A DNA stretch of 64,000 nt from Rotaria sordida (lineage: Eukaryota > Rotifera > Eurotatoria > Philodinida > Philodinidae): NCBI GenBank assembly GCA_905250125.1, contig CAJNOL010001251.1:1-64000 (forward strand), in the 5' to 3' direction. Made by a program: the position numbers and the translations under genes. The notes beneath the pieces were generated by a model. The model did not search any database. It was not told the DNA's origin and worked only from the letters and a program-made list of their open reading frames with translations. Positions 48,501 to 59,600 of this stretch are shown piece after piece; the first letter of the stretch is position 1; each line of letters begins with the position of its first letter.

Positions 48501-49258
48501 TTCTCAATCAACTAATAAATTAATATCAACAAAAAATCCAACAGATCATTTACTTAATCAAGCAAAATTATGTTTACATAATAAAATAATTGATGATCAA
48601 TGTAAAGAATTAAAAATTAATTCATCAAAATCTCAAATATATTTAATAAATAATTCAAAAGAAGAAAAACAAACAGCAAAACAACGACGTCATATATTTG
48701 CTGAATTCAAAACAACAATGAAATCAATTAATTGTAGTGATGAACACGAGTATTTAATAAAAAAAAACAAAAGAATCTGTTTTTTTCTTTTTGATTACCT
48801 ATTATTCCTTTTTTTTTTTAAAGATCAAATTCATCACAACGAATAATAATTCATCCATCAAATTCTATTACAACATCAGTTAAACTATATGAACGACATA
48901 AATTAATAGCTGAAGAATTATTTAAAATAAAAGAAGCTCGAATTCATAATCATTCTGTAAAATTTAATACAAAAAAAAAAAAAAAAAATTTTCTATTCAA
49001 ATTTTTGAATATATTTTAGATTATTATCAATCGACGATTATATAAAATTTTAATTGAAAATGCATTTAATCCTCAAAATCGATCTATTGATGAAATTGAA
49101 AAATATCTTGAAACATTATTAAAAGCATATGAAACTGAATTAGAATCTATACGAAAACGAACTAAAGTAAATGAAATAATAAAAATCATTCTTTTTTTCT
49201 TTTTATTTATTCATAGAGTGTTCCGCCCAAACGTATACACAATTGTTCTCAACGATAG
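42559..49258 (+). CDS. Ankyrin-repeat protein with an IQ motif (inversin-like)
   Basis: Fourteen exons: 42559-42624, 42678-42828, 42890-42994, 43055-43183, 43245-43340, 44865-44939, 45002-45079, 45139-45259, 45325-45506, 45566-45729, 48241-48749, 48824-48956, 49020-49166 and 49217-49258 (665 residues). Residues ~1-400 are about ten ankyrin repeats, e.g. NEQGRTALHYCCDHENIDCARLL, DSLTALHCAATCGHLSCIRMLI and HRTSLHLAANFGDVTMCKILIECGA. Then comes an IQ-like helix at 428-440 (ARRIQKYFRQYK), a likely calmodulin site, a poly-Asn run coded by AAT repeats, and a charged C-terminus. The plan resembles inversin/nephrocystin-2, a ciliary scaffold, but it has fewer repeats (inversin ~16) and I do not claim orthology. 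Most introns are 50-65 nt; intron 5 (1.5 kb) and intron 10 (2.5 kb) have grown by MITE insertion. Confidence 0.85.
44212..44427. mobile_element. Palindromic MITE in ankyrin/IQ intron 5
   Basis: Inverted arms ATCGGATGGCTTTTTTGGGTCC ... GGACCCACAAAAACCATCTG (imperfect), continuing through TTTCCTGCTACG / CGTAGCAGGGAA toward the centre. About 215 bp, non-coding. Confidence 0.75.
45869..46350. mobile_element. Palindromic MITE 1 in ankyrin/IQ intron 10
   Basis: Ends GATAGGAACATTATAGAGAC and complement GATAGGAACAACGTAGAGAC, followed in both arms by CATTCAAGAGAGAA-like blocks and a TTGGTCAAC / GTTGACTAA pair inside. Around 480 bp, non-coding. Confidence 0.65.
46884..47043. mobile_element. Palindromic MITE 2 in ankyrin/IQ intron 10
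   Basis: Arms contain GAATTGTATTATCCATGCAA and its complement TTGCATGGATAATACAATTC, extended by ATATTTTCTTTTC / GAAGAAAATAT. About 160 bp. Confidence 0.75.
47351..47955. mobile_element. Palindromic MITE 3 in ankyrin/IQ intron 10 (type copy of the dispersed family)
   Basis: Arms of ~270 bp (47351-~47625 and ~47690-47955). Left CAACTGTTCAATTGCTTTGG, GTCGGAACTATGTGCATCAT, GTAGGTCCTAATGAGCTATG; right ends with their complements. The spacer is ~65 bp. Blocks of this element recur in the SETDB1 and SLU7 introns. No transposase. Confidence 0.85.
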
Positions 49259-49635
49259 TCATAAATCTTATGATTCATGCAACAGCAAAAAAACAAAATT
49301 ATGATTATTAGCAAAAAAAAAATAATAATAATAACTGTATCTTTTTCCAGTTATTTTTATGTGTAAAATAGTGTGTTTACATATTTTTTTTTCTTTCATA
49401 TTCTGTATCTATCCTTATGCAATTAATAGTCATCAATAGAAGGACACGCTTCATTGATTTATGAATAGCTAACGAAAAAAAAAAAAAAAAAAAAATTATA
49501 TGCATCTATTCATCAAATAATATGGGAAAGGCTTCAATATCATATATTCATACGTAGATTGGCTTTTTTTTTGTCTTTTGTCAAAAGGTCATTGAATATA
49601 CAGTTTATATTTTAGAAAACGTGCTTAAATTAACG
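49259..49635. other. Spacer between ankyrin/IQ and KAP-motif genes
   Basis: 377 bp, A-rich. It ends in TTTATATTTTAG (AG at 49613-49614), an acceptor 21 nt before the next ATG. No other motif was seen. Confidence 0.4.
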
Positions 49636-51224
49636 ATGAAGAATACAGAAATAGACGATTCCATTGATAATACAGATATTCCTAATACAACTACTGGAAA
49701 TCGTTCGACCAAAAACAAACCTGCACCAAAAGCTCCAACAGATGAAACACAGATACTAATAAAAACTAGTGAAAACAAAAGAAAAGCACCAAAAATTCCA
49801 ATTACTACAAATATTGATGTTTACGAACGTACGGATGAAACAGAAACACGTGATATTCTTGAAAAAGAAAATAATTTTCAAGAATCATCTATCTTTGATC
49901 AAGAAATTCCAGTTAAATCAAAGAAAAAACGAGCACCAAAATTTGAAATACCTAATGAAAATGATGAATTAATACCAATCGAAGAAACTATTACAAAAAA
50001 AAAATCCAAAGCACCAAAACCTCCTATAAATGATTATGATGATGATGATAATGATTCTCAAAATATTGAAACTTTATCTATGGATTTATTAGAATCATCT
50101 ATGGATATAAAACCTAAGAAAAAAAAATCTAAAAAATCCAAATTATTAACAGAAACATTCTCTACTTCATTTGATGATTTAAATATTACTAATCTTGATG
50201 AAATATATTCTCCAGATCAAGGTAATATCGATCTCATACATCATATTTTCTAATTTAAATAATACCATAGATATCTGATGAATTCCATGCATAAATTATC
50301 AACTAAATAATTACTTTTCTAATGATAAAAAAAAACAAAAACTGTTTTTCATTTGAATATATAATTAGATATAACCTAAGAATATTCTAATTCTTTTCGA
50401 AAGAAAAATTTCAAAAATTTTTTTTATTTACTTTAGAAATAGATGTAAATACAAATGATACTATTCCTATTGATGATATTGAAAATGTACAATCATCGGA
50501 AAATAATACAAGTGAATATGAAACAGCTATTATCAATGCATATAGTAATTTAGCATCAAATGTTCATTTTTCTCAATATTTTGGTGATGAATGGCGTATT
50601 GCTTATTTACCAAAACCAGCTCGTACAGATGAAAAATCTCTTATAAGAAAAATATTACCCGGTGGTAATAAAGATGAAAAATCACCTAAAAAAACAACGG
50701 CTCCAAAAGGAGGTATATTAACTCGTCTTCGTAATGGTGTAAGTACACTTGTACGTGATGAAAATAATATGTTATTTGGTGAACGTTCAAATATTGAAAA
50801 ACGTGATTATGGAGATGATCCTGATGATATTGATACTGATAATTTAAATCGTTATGCACAAAAATTACGTGATTTAGAAGATAGAGATCGTGAAATAAAT
50901 CCTGAATATCTTGTACTTCGTGATGGAAAAACTCTTTATGCTGTACATGAATCTGATGCTGATGGTACAGTTAAATTAGCTAAACGTAAACCAATATTTG
51001 ATCGTTTTGCTGATCAAAAAATTAATGATCAATCAGGAAAAAAGACAATTTTATCTCGTTTAAAAAGTTCATTTAGTCGAAGTAAAGATATAGATGACAA
51101 TGATAGTCAATCATTAAAATTAGATGGTGATACATCAAATACTCGTTTACAACGAAAATCAAGTAAAAAATCTTTTGGTGATGATATAAATATGGTAGCA
51201 TATGACGATTTGGGAATGGATTGA
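49636..51224 (+). CDS. Hypothetical charged, low-complexity protein with repeated KAP motifs
   Basis: Exons 49636-50221 and 50437-51224 give 457 residues. The first in-frame ATG after an acceptor at 49613 is 49636 (MKNTEIDDS). The N-terminal half repeats a short basic/proline motif four times among acidic stretches: NKPAPKAP, KRKAPKIP, KKRAPKFEIP, KSKAPKPP, then KPKKKKSKKSK. The second half is more ordered: YETAIINAYSNLASNVHFSQYF, DEWRIAYLPKPARTDEKSL, YAQKLRDLEDRDREINPEYLVLRDGKTLYAVHE, KPIFDRFADQKIN, ILSRLKSSFSRSKD. I recognise no domain, signal peptide or membrane helix. The alternation of basic-proline and acidic runs would suit a cytoskeletal or scaffold protein, but this is a guess. The Shaw channel follows 556 bp downstream on the same strand. 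Confidence 0.75.
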
Positions 51225-51780
51225 AAGCCAATTCTATTTTATATGGGTGTGTGTATATATGCGCGCGCGTCCATAAGAAACAAAAACAATGACAACAAAC
51301 GACGTACACATCGCTTCGATTATTTCTTGTTCTTCTTCTTTTTTTTTTTTTTGCTTTTGTCGTTGTGCGTGGTCTTTTACAGAAATACATTTCTTGTCTT
51401 TTTTTTTTCCCTGAAAGAAAAAGAGAAATGCAGAAATTCCTAGTTCTTTCGTTGTCGTATGTTGGCTTTTATTTGATAAGAGAATATGAGTGAGTGGAAC
51501 TAGAACCTAATTTTGTTCTTCCTTCATCTCGACAAATATTGGTCGGTTATTATTATGCGTGTATTTTATGATCAATAAGGCAGAATTCTCTTTTCTCCTA
51601 TAACGATAATCTTCTAATAGTGTAACATATTTTGATTTATTTTATTACAATTATATAAAAAAAAAGGTATGTAGATATGATTTATCTATCAAAATAAATA
51701 AAACATACGACTTCAAAAAACATAATATTTTTTATTAAGTTATATTTTCAAAAAATTCGACAATTATTGTTGTTTTTTTT
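51225..51780. other. Spacer upstream of the Shaw channel gene
   Basis: 556 bp with a short GTGTGTATATATGCGCGCGC alternating purine-pyrimidine tract at 51246-51270 and T-rich runs. No acceptor AG occurs just before the ATG, unlike most genes in the window. Confidence 0.4.
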
Positions 51781-54132
51781 ATGGCTGTAAATTTACTTGG
51801 TAGTTCAGATAGTGATGCACGTATTATTCTTAATGTTGGTGGTACACGTTTTGAAACAACAAAATCAACATTAAAAAAATTACCAGCAACACGTTTATCA
51901 AAATTAACTGAACAATTATCATATTATGATCCAATATTAAATGAATATTTTTTTGATCGTCATCCAGGTGTTTTTTCTCAAGTATTAAATTATTATCGTA
52001 CAGGAAAATTACATTATCCATTAAATGTTTGTGGACCTTTATTTGAAGATGAATTATCATATTGGGGTTTACAACGAGAAGAAGTTGAACCATGTTGTTG
52101 GTTTGTATAAAAAAACAAATAATTTCCTTTATTTTTATTTTTCCTCTTTCTTCTAGGATGACTTATACAAAACATCGATCAACTGCAGAAACATTATCAA
52201 TTTTAGATAGTTTAGAATTAGATACAGTACGTTCATCTCAACAAGAAGTTATAAAAAAATTTGGTTGGGATGATGATTTTGATTATATTCAAGGTCGTTT
52301 ACCTAAATATAAAAAAATGATGATGATTATATGGCAAATATTTGAAGAACCACGATCATCAACTATAGCTAAAGTTATTACTGTCATTTCAATATTTTTT
52401 ATTCTTGTATCTATATTATCATTTGTCTTACAAACATTATCAATGTTTCGTATAACTGATATTGATTTTGTTACGGTTTATGTTAATAAAACGACAACAG
52501 ATCGTACACCAACATTAAGTCGACAACATGTTCATTCATCGTTTGATATTGTTGAATGGATATGTATGTTTATATTATTTTCTTTCATTTTATTTATGTT
52601 TGTTTTTTGTTTTTAGGTAATACATGGTTTATATTTGAAATAATGATAAGATTTATTGTTAGTCCAAATAAAAAAGAATTTTGTAAATCATTTTTAAATA
52701 TTATTGATTTTCTTGGTATGTTATTTTAGTGTTTAATCTTTATATTCTTTTCAATCAGTTAATCAATTGTTCAATCTCAAATATTTTCTCTTCTTCTAGT
52801 ATTTCACAATACGTGTTATTTTCTTGAATATATTGACAAGAGTAAAGTAGATGTGTATATTCTATACATATTTAAGATAAAAATAATAGTATTTTTAATC
52901 CTTTATTTTTAATTATGTACCTTTACCTTGAGATAATTTAATGCTAGATATGTTGAAACTAATTATATCAATTTGATTTGACATCAGTTGCTAATAAATA
53001 TTTCGGCTAGTGTTAATTTTCATTTTCCTTAAATTGTATTTGACTAGGAATACAACGATACTAGTAAATTACTCGATCACGGTTTACCAACAGTCGGAAT
53101 ACAGAACAATAGACTAACATTAAAGATCGGTTATTATTTCAATTACCCTACATTCATTAAATATAGTGCATACTTTGTATAAACTTTATTAGCATTTCAT
53201 ATATTCGACTACATTCAAAGATAAGTGTTGCACTTAATTTTCATAATTATAACTTCTCCCTTACACGATCATACGATCATGAGAATAGTCCATCTGTTAA
53301 TTAAAACTTTCATACTATTCAGAATAAATGAAGATTATAATGTATGAATATCAAAGTAAAAGTAAAAGAATAAAACTAATATAGAATATTTTTGTTTTAT
53401 TCTAGCAACATCTTGGTTTTATTTTACATGGGCATTAATAAAACTTAATGTTAATGATAATGAAGCTCTTGATTTATTATCAACGATACGTATAATGCGA
53501 TTATTTAAATTATTTAATCATCATCCTGGTTTAAAAGTTATTATAACATCAATGAAATATTCATCATCTGTTTTATGGTTATTAATATTTTTTGTTTTAA
53601 TTGCTGTTGCTATATTTGCTGCATTAATTTATTATGCTGAACGTATGACAACACGACATCCTAATGAGAATATGTTTCGTTCAATTCCAGATGCTTTATG
53701 GTTTAATATGATAACAATGTCAACAATTGGTTATGGAGATTTATATCCAAAAACTATGTTAGGAATGTTAGTTGGTGCTGTTTCAACAGGTAATGAAATG
53801 TCTGATGTTCTTTTTTAGATAATAAAAAACAAAAAGAAATAAATGGTTTTGTTTTTTTTTTGTTTTTAGTTGCTGGTGTATTAATTATTGATTTACCAAT
53901 GCCAATTATTGTTGAATCATTTGCTAATTTTTATACACATCTTCGTGCACGATCAAAATTACCTAAAACTCGACGAAAAATTGGTCCAGCTGAACCAACA
54001 GTTAAAAAACGAACACCTGTAACAACAATTGATAATGGACAAAATCTTAAATTACTTGGACAGACAGCTAGAACATCAATGTTTAGTACTAAAACAGTTA
54101 TTAATAATAATATTAAGTCTTCAGTTGCTTAA
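51781..54132 (+). CDS. Shaw: Voltage-gated potassium channel, Shaw (Kv3) subfamily
   Basis: Exons 51781-52100, 52157-52563, 52617-52715, 53406-53789 and 53870-54132 give 490 residues. An N-terminal T1 domain ([40 protein letters not shown]) carries the Shab/Shaw/Shal zinc signature: H78, C84, C105, C106 fit HX5CX20CC exactly. S1 is at ~177-199 and S2 at ~235-256. S4 ([11 protein letters not shown]304/R307/K310) has only three basic residues, as in Drosophila Shaw. S5 is at ~328-352, the pore has the filter TIGYGD (382-387), and S6 ends in PMP (413-415). After S6, [11 protein letters not shown] matches the Shaw proximal tail. It forms tetrameric plasma-membrane K+ channels. An Asp (D411) sits where Ala is usual just before PMP. 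Intron 3 is 690 bp with nothing recognised. Confidence 0.93.
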
Positions 54133-56439
54133 ATAATAAAAATCAATCTATTCTTTTCTGATTTCTTGTAAATAAAAATAAATTCATCCTAGCGGCATTT
54201 CGTTTTTATTCAATTCAAAATATGATGTACAGCAAAGAGCCATTTTTAAAAAAAATATTGTACTTTCTATTTTTTAATGAATTTCATTACGAAAAAACCA
54301 TAAAAGTGACCATTTCCAACAAGTTGCTTTTCTAGACTCTATAATTCAAGAATGACTGGTCCAAACAGATTGAGATTTTTTTTGTGTCTCTAAATATCAA
54401 TGAGTTCTACTAAGAGAAAAAAAAAGTTCCGCTCAAACAATGTATGTAGATGTTCTTCTCAAAGGATCACACGCATCCATATCCGAAATATTTTCTTCCG
54501 ACTGTGACATTATTCGAACATAGCTCATATGATATTCATATTGATGAAAATGACTCTCAAAAAGGACAACTTGATAGATCTTTGTTTCAACGTCTACATT
54601 TGGACATGCCCGTCACTATAATAAAAAGAAATACTCAATCTATATATATGTACTTAAACCGATTTCAGTACCTATTTTCAAATATTCATATTCACTCTAT
54701 TTATTAACCTTAAGAGTATTACTCTCGTTGGTAATTTTCGAATCATTTCGAACAGGTATATTGTCAAAGCTGTCTGAAGAGTCCTTAGCAGTAATGAAAT
54801 CATGATAACAGTAGCTGACTTCATTCACACCACATCTCATCGATACCCACTCTCAATTGAATTCTGAATTGTTTTTAGTTATTTATCATGTAGATTATGC
54901 TTTTTATTTGTGATTTTCGGATCGTTTAAGTAAATACGAAGTGATAGTCCTTTGATGAGACCTTTAGACAAAGTCGAAATTTGTTTTTAGTTTGTTGGAC
55001 TCAGAGACATCCACACTATCTTTCGCATCCTCACACTGTTCAAACTTTGGTGGAATAGAATTAGAATGTAGTACATTAAATGAAAGAAAAGAATCATTAT
55101 TTTTCTTATTGTTTATCTAATAGATGTAGTTGCAAGTGCTACCAACGCGAACAACGAACAATCGAAACTTTTAATATCTTTTTCTTGCAAAATGATATGA
55201 AATCCATATTTCTTGTTGAATTCTGTAAAATGAACTTTCATAAAAAATGTTAAATTTTAAAGATGATTGAAGAATATTTCAGCAAGTCAATTTTATTATG
55301 ACGGTTTGTTATTTTGGATGAAAAACTTACTTTAATCTTGCATTAAAATTTTGTTTGATGATATCTATCAAGTGTTCAATTTATATGACGCTTTACAGAA
55401 GTCAATACTCGAATTTAAGACAATAGAATAAGTTCGTGTCCACGCATTAGAGCTATAGTTGAAACATGGAAAAGTTCATTATCCTTTAATTAAAGCGAAC
55501 ATCAATGTAGTGTAATAGGTTCTGGATAAGACTCTTATCCTCAAAAGATTGAACTTGTTCATGGCAGTTCAAAGTTTATCTAGTTGTATTGCAGATTTAT
55601 TCTAAAAATGAATACCCTCACTCTCAATGAAACAATTATTGGCTGAAGGCGTAGATATTGAATAAAAGAAGACAATGGTACGTTGCTCACAATTATTTTA
55701 AATATTTGCTGTTGTCTTCAAGAATCTAAACGAAACATGTTTGATATATATTTTATTGAAATAAATAATTATGAATAGCACAGAAAAAATTGGCAAGTAT
55801 ATTAGAAGAGAAAGCTACGTAGTTAATTGAAAACATGAGAGGAGCAAACTAACTAATAGATAGCATTCATTAATTTTTCGATGATTGATGGTACCGTCCT
55901 ATTTAAGAATGTGAATTGACGCTGGCACCATGTGTTCTACAAAGAAAATCAAGCTGTTATTACAATCCTTGTAGGATTAAAATGACACATTTCTTCACTC
56001 TTCTTTTAATTCTTCAGAAATGCAATAAGGAATTGGTTAATATATTATAACGAAACTTTTTGAATATACAGTCCTTATGGTATATTAACAACGTCTGTCA
56101 CGGTAGATGATGACCTCTGGCTTGCTTCTATCACACTCTTTGGGGGGATCGAAATATTCACCCCTATACTTCATTACTTATTTTAGTTCGTATTTCACAA
56201 AAATATTGAATTAATTCGAGATCATAAAATACTGCAAATGATAATAAAACTCATAGAAGAAAATATGAATGATGGAATACATTATCATGGCATTCTCTCG
56301 ATGAGTTATCATCAACACTCTATATTGTCATAACATACCTGACTTAAACATCCTATTCAAATATGCTTCTCATTTCAAAGACATGATGATGGACATTTGC
56401 CTATTGAAACACGCTAAAAATGAACATAAAATAGCAAGA
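54133..56439. other. Gene-free region 3' of the Shaw channel
   Basis: 2.3 kb. An 85-codon open stretch at 54450-54707 has no recognised motif. No element with clear ends was found. Confidence 0.4.
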
Positions 56440-57040
56440 TATTCAAATATTTTGTTCAATTCAAAGCAAAAATTTCTAGTTAATTTTATAATCGAGAAAC
56501 ATTCGATCAAAGAATAATTCATAACAAGTAATCATGTAAGTACTTTGTTCATTTGCAAGCAAAGATTTGTAGTTGACTTTATTATCGAGGAACACTGGAT
56601 CAAAGAATAATCTCACAACAAGCAACTATTTAAATACTTTGTTCATTGAGAAGTAAAGATTTATAGCTTATTTTATAATCGAAGAATAGTCGACCAAAGA
56701 ATAATTCATATCGAACAACTAGTCATGTACTTTGTTCATTTGCAAGCAAAGATTTGTAGTTGATTATGTCATCGAGGAACACTGGATTAAGGAATAATTC
56801 GTAGGAAACAATTATTCTAATACTTTATTGAGCTCAAAGCGAACGTTTATAGACGATTTTATCATCGAGGAACACTTGATCAAGGAATAATTCATAGGAA
56901 ACAACTATTCAAATGTTTTGTTCAATTTAGAGCAAAACCTTGTAGTTGATTATGTCGTCGAAGAATATTGGATGTATGACTAATTCGTACCAAACAATTA
57001 TTCAAATATTTTGTTCAATTCGATGGAAAAATTTGTAGTT
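56440..57040. repeat. Degenerate tandem array, ~93-bp unit, about 6-7 copies
   Basis: The block (A/T)CTTTGTTCATTTGCAAGCAA recurs near 56450, 56543, 56637, 56731, 56823, 56917 and 57010. Each is followed by GATTTGTAGTTGATT, ATCGAGGAACACTGGATCAA and GAATAATTCATA. Copies differ by roughly a fifth of their bases, so the array is old. Confidence 0.85.
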
Positions 57041-57060
57041 TATGTGGTTGATGCTGAGAC

Positions 57061-57222
57061 CTAAAACGTTATGGTAATCGAAGATACCGTAAGTTTGTTC
57101 GGTGGTTGACGGACCACACGTTTAGCATCTCTACCTTCCAGTGGCGCTGCTTGTGCTACAAAGAGTGTCGTCACTAACATCAAAATAGCAATGAAGCAAA
57201 CCAACTGGTTGAATAGTTTCAT
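57061..57222 (-). CDS. Small secreted peptide precursor
   Basis: 53 residues from ATG at 57222 to TAG at 57061. Residues 1-26 are a textbook signal peptide (MKLFNQLVCFIAILMLVTTL...VAQA), with likely cleavage before APLEGR. A KR dibasic site follows (residues 34-35), then VVRQPPNKLTVSS. This suits a secreted or neuropeptide-like precursor, but no known peptide was recognised. An alternative: GTATCTTCG at ~57085 could act as a donor, making this the first exon of a longer protein. A TATA-like TATATAAAG lies at 57314-57322, about 90 bp upstream. The 93-bp tandem array begins just downstream. Confidence 0.55.
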   Translation of the reverse strand: MKLFNQLVCFIAILMLVTTLFVAQAAPLEGRDAKRVVRQPPNKLTVSSITITF

Positions 57223-57313
57223 TGTTGCTGTTGTTTTCTGATCGCTTGAGAAAAAATTGATGGATAAATATGGACACGTAATCAAATGGTATGATTATAT
57301 AATTGTACTTCGT

Positions 57314-57322
57314 CTTTATATA
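57314..57322 (-). promoter_or_regulatory. TATA-like box for the small secreted peptide
   Basis: TATATAAAG on the minus strand, 92 bp before the ATG at 57222. It fits a start of transcription near 57290 and a ~65-nt leader. Confidence 0.4.
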
Positions 57323-57870
57323 ATCGTAGATTGCCTATCAAAGAGAAATATATTCGTTGACCGTCTACCAAAGAGAAATTTGGAAAAAAAAAATTTTTTC
57401 TTTTCATGGATGGCGAGAGAGATAGATTTGTTTTTGGCTCTCAGAGAGTGATTTTTTTCTCGTAGGTAACGGTGCATATTGTCCCGAATGTAAAGCAATA
57501 TCATGCATATATTTTCATAGTGACGTCTTTCTATGCATATGAAACCTTAAGCCCTATATACATTCATATATCCTTTTCTCCTTTTTTTTTTGTTCTATTC
57601 CCATGTGACCGTAAATGGTAAAAAAAGAACCATTTAATCAACGATTATGCATATGTGACGTTTAGTCATAGGACATTTTTTTTACTATCTCAATGAAAAA
57701 AGAGATTTCTTATCAGTAAAAAATATATCTAAAAAAATCAGGATTATTTTTCATTACTCGTTTATAAATCTCATTTTTCCTATGAGACTTCAGCATTTGA
57801 CAGGATAATCCGATTAAAAGCGATTGAAAACATAATCTACTACATCAATTATTTTTGATTATATCCATAT
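57323..57870. other. Spacer upstream of the small peptide gene
   Basis: About 550 bp with CATATG/GCATAT-rich stretches (57480-57660) and poly-A/T runs. No gene or defined repeat was seen. Confidence 0.35.
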
Positions 57871-58717
57871 GATGTCTTCTAAGAATATCCCCGTAAACTC
57901 GATTATGTCCTAGGGTAAGAGGTATAGAGGTATAGGAGGTATAGAGGTATAGGAGGTATAGAGGTATAGGAGGTATAGAGGTATAGGAGGTATAGAGGTA
58001 TAGGAGGTATAGGAGATATAGGAGGTATAGGAGATATAGGAGATATAGGAGATATAGGAGATATAGGAGGTATAGGAGGTATAGAGGTATAGGAGATATA
58101 GGAGGTATAGAGGTATAGGAGATATAGGAGGTATAGAGGTATAGGAGGTATAGGAGATATAGGAGGTATAGGAGATATAGAAGATATAGGAGGTATAGGA
58201 GATATAGAATGTATAGGAGATATAGCAGATATAGCAGATATTAATTAAGTAGTGCAGATAATCTTTATACAGTGCTTGACTTTGAATAGTGATTCAGTCA
58301 GATATATTCATTCAAGTTATCGATTCTTGCTCGAAAAGATCAATCATAAAAAATAAATAACTATTTACTGCGTCTCCTACACCTTCTATGCCTAATTCAA
58401 CTTATCGATCCTTGCTCGGAAAAATCATTTATAAAAAAAAATAAATGTTTACTGAGTTTCCAATACCTCCTATATCTCTATACCTCCTATATCTCTATAC
58501 CTCCTATATCTCTATACCTCCTATATCTCCTATACCTCCTATACCTCCTATATCTCCTATATCTCCTATACCTCCTATATCTCCTATACCTCCTATACCT
58601 CTATACCTCTATACCTCCTATACTTTCTATACCTTCTATACCTCCTATACCTATATATCTATATACCTCTTACCCTAGGACATAATCGAGTTTCCGGGGA
58701 TATTCTCCGAAGACATG
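57871..58717. repeat. Palindromic element built from a GGTATAGA minisatellite
   Basis: Ends GATGTCTTCTAAGAATATCC and complement ATGTCTTCGGAGAATATCCC, then AAACTCGATTATGTCCTAGG in both arms. The left arm (57916-58240) is a G/A/T-only array of GGTATAGA / GGAGATATA words. The right arm (58460-58675) is the same array inverted (CCTCCTATATCT). The centre holds a ~70-bp direct duplication (ATTCAAGTTATCGATTCTTG and ATTCAACTTATCGATCCTTG). The open frames through the arrays are by-products. Confidence 0.85.
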
Positions 58718-59345
58718 TAATCATTATATCAGTCGTAATTTCGTTTTAATCATTAGTGCATTTTAACCTGTTCAATTGATTAAAATCTCAATCAATAAAA
58801 AAACTGATTCAGGGATAAGCAATTGATTATCAAAGATTATACGTGACTTGCCTAATTTAGGTTCCAATACAAATGGAGCACTAACTCTATATTATTACTT
58901 CGAAAATAAATGAAAAATACGGCTTTCCTGTTGAAATAGAAAAAAAAGAAAAGGAAAATTTTATATTAATTATAAGTTATAAATTTACAAATCGACAGGC
59001 ACAACCATGTTGAAATACCAAAAAAGAAAAAAAAATATTTATAAATTATTATTATTATTATTTCAATTTTGACTTCGTTCATTACTATGTACACAGAGAC
59101 GAGCACGGGTTGCGACTCTTCGGAGTGTTCTTGGCGCCTCCACACTGAGACAAAAAGGTCAGTTACGCGAAGAGAAGCCCTTTTGGACAGTTCAATATTA
59201 GGTGTCTCGCACAAAAATTAGCGCTAGCATTATTGCAATCAGAGGGAGTAAGAATGTCAATGTGTTACCATTAGTTTAGCATTATTTTTCACTCTTGCAC
59301 ATGTATCCAGTGTATGCTGAAGATGGCTATTGGAAAATACTACCT
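58718..59345. other. Gene-free spacer
   Basis: About 630 bp. A less AT-rich stretch at 59090-59230 (GACGAGCACGGGTTGCGACT...) is open on the minus strand but matches nothing known. Confidence 0.35.
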
Positions 59346-59600
59346 GATGTATCCCAAACGGTGCTTGTAGAATCTCAGGTGATTCTCGTAGCATCTCAGA
59401 TAATGCTTCAGGCGTGACAGGAGACGCTTTTAGCAGTACAGGTGATGCTATTAGCATCTCAGGTAATGCTTTTAGCGTCTATGATGATAATTGTACCAGC
59501 ACAGATGATGTTTGTAGACGCGCAGGAAATGCTTGCAGCGTCACAGTCGATGCTTGTAACATGTCAGATAATATTTGTAGCAACTCAGATGAGAATAGTC
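59346..59600. repeat. 21-bp minisatellite, about 11-12 degenerate copies
   Basis: The unit is close to AGGTGATGCTTTTAGCATCT plus C. As 21 is a multiple of three, two + frames stay open across most of it and give seven-residue periodic peptides (MLLASQV-like). No start context, introns or family match supports a gene. Confidence 0.8.

Noticed and set aside
52801..53405. Extra Shaw exon in the 690-bp intron
   Set aside because: S2 to S4 is continuous across the join of exons 3 and 4, and the intron contains no matching coding stretch.
54450..54707. 85-codon ORF after the Shaw gene
   Set aside because: No motif, no splice context, and isolated in gene-free DNA.
58445..58678. Pro/Ile/Ser/Tyr-rich ORF of 77 codons
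   Set aside because: It is a reading of the inverted GGTATAGA minisatellite, without start context or other support.
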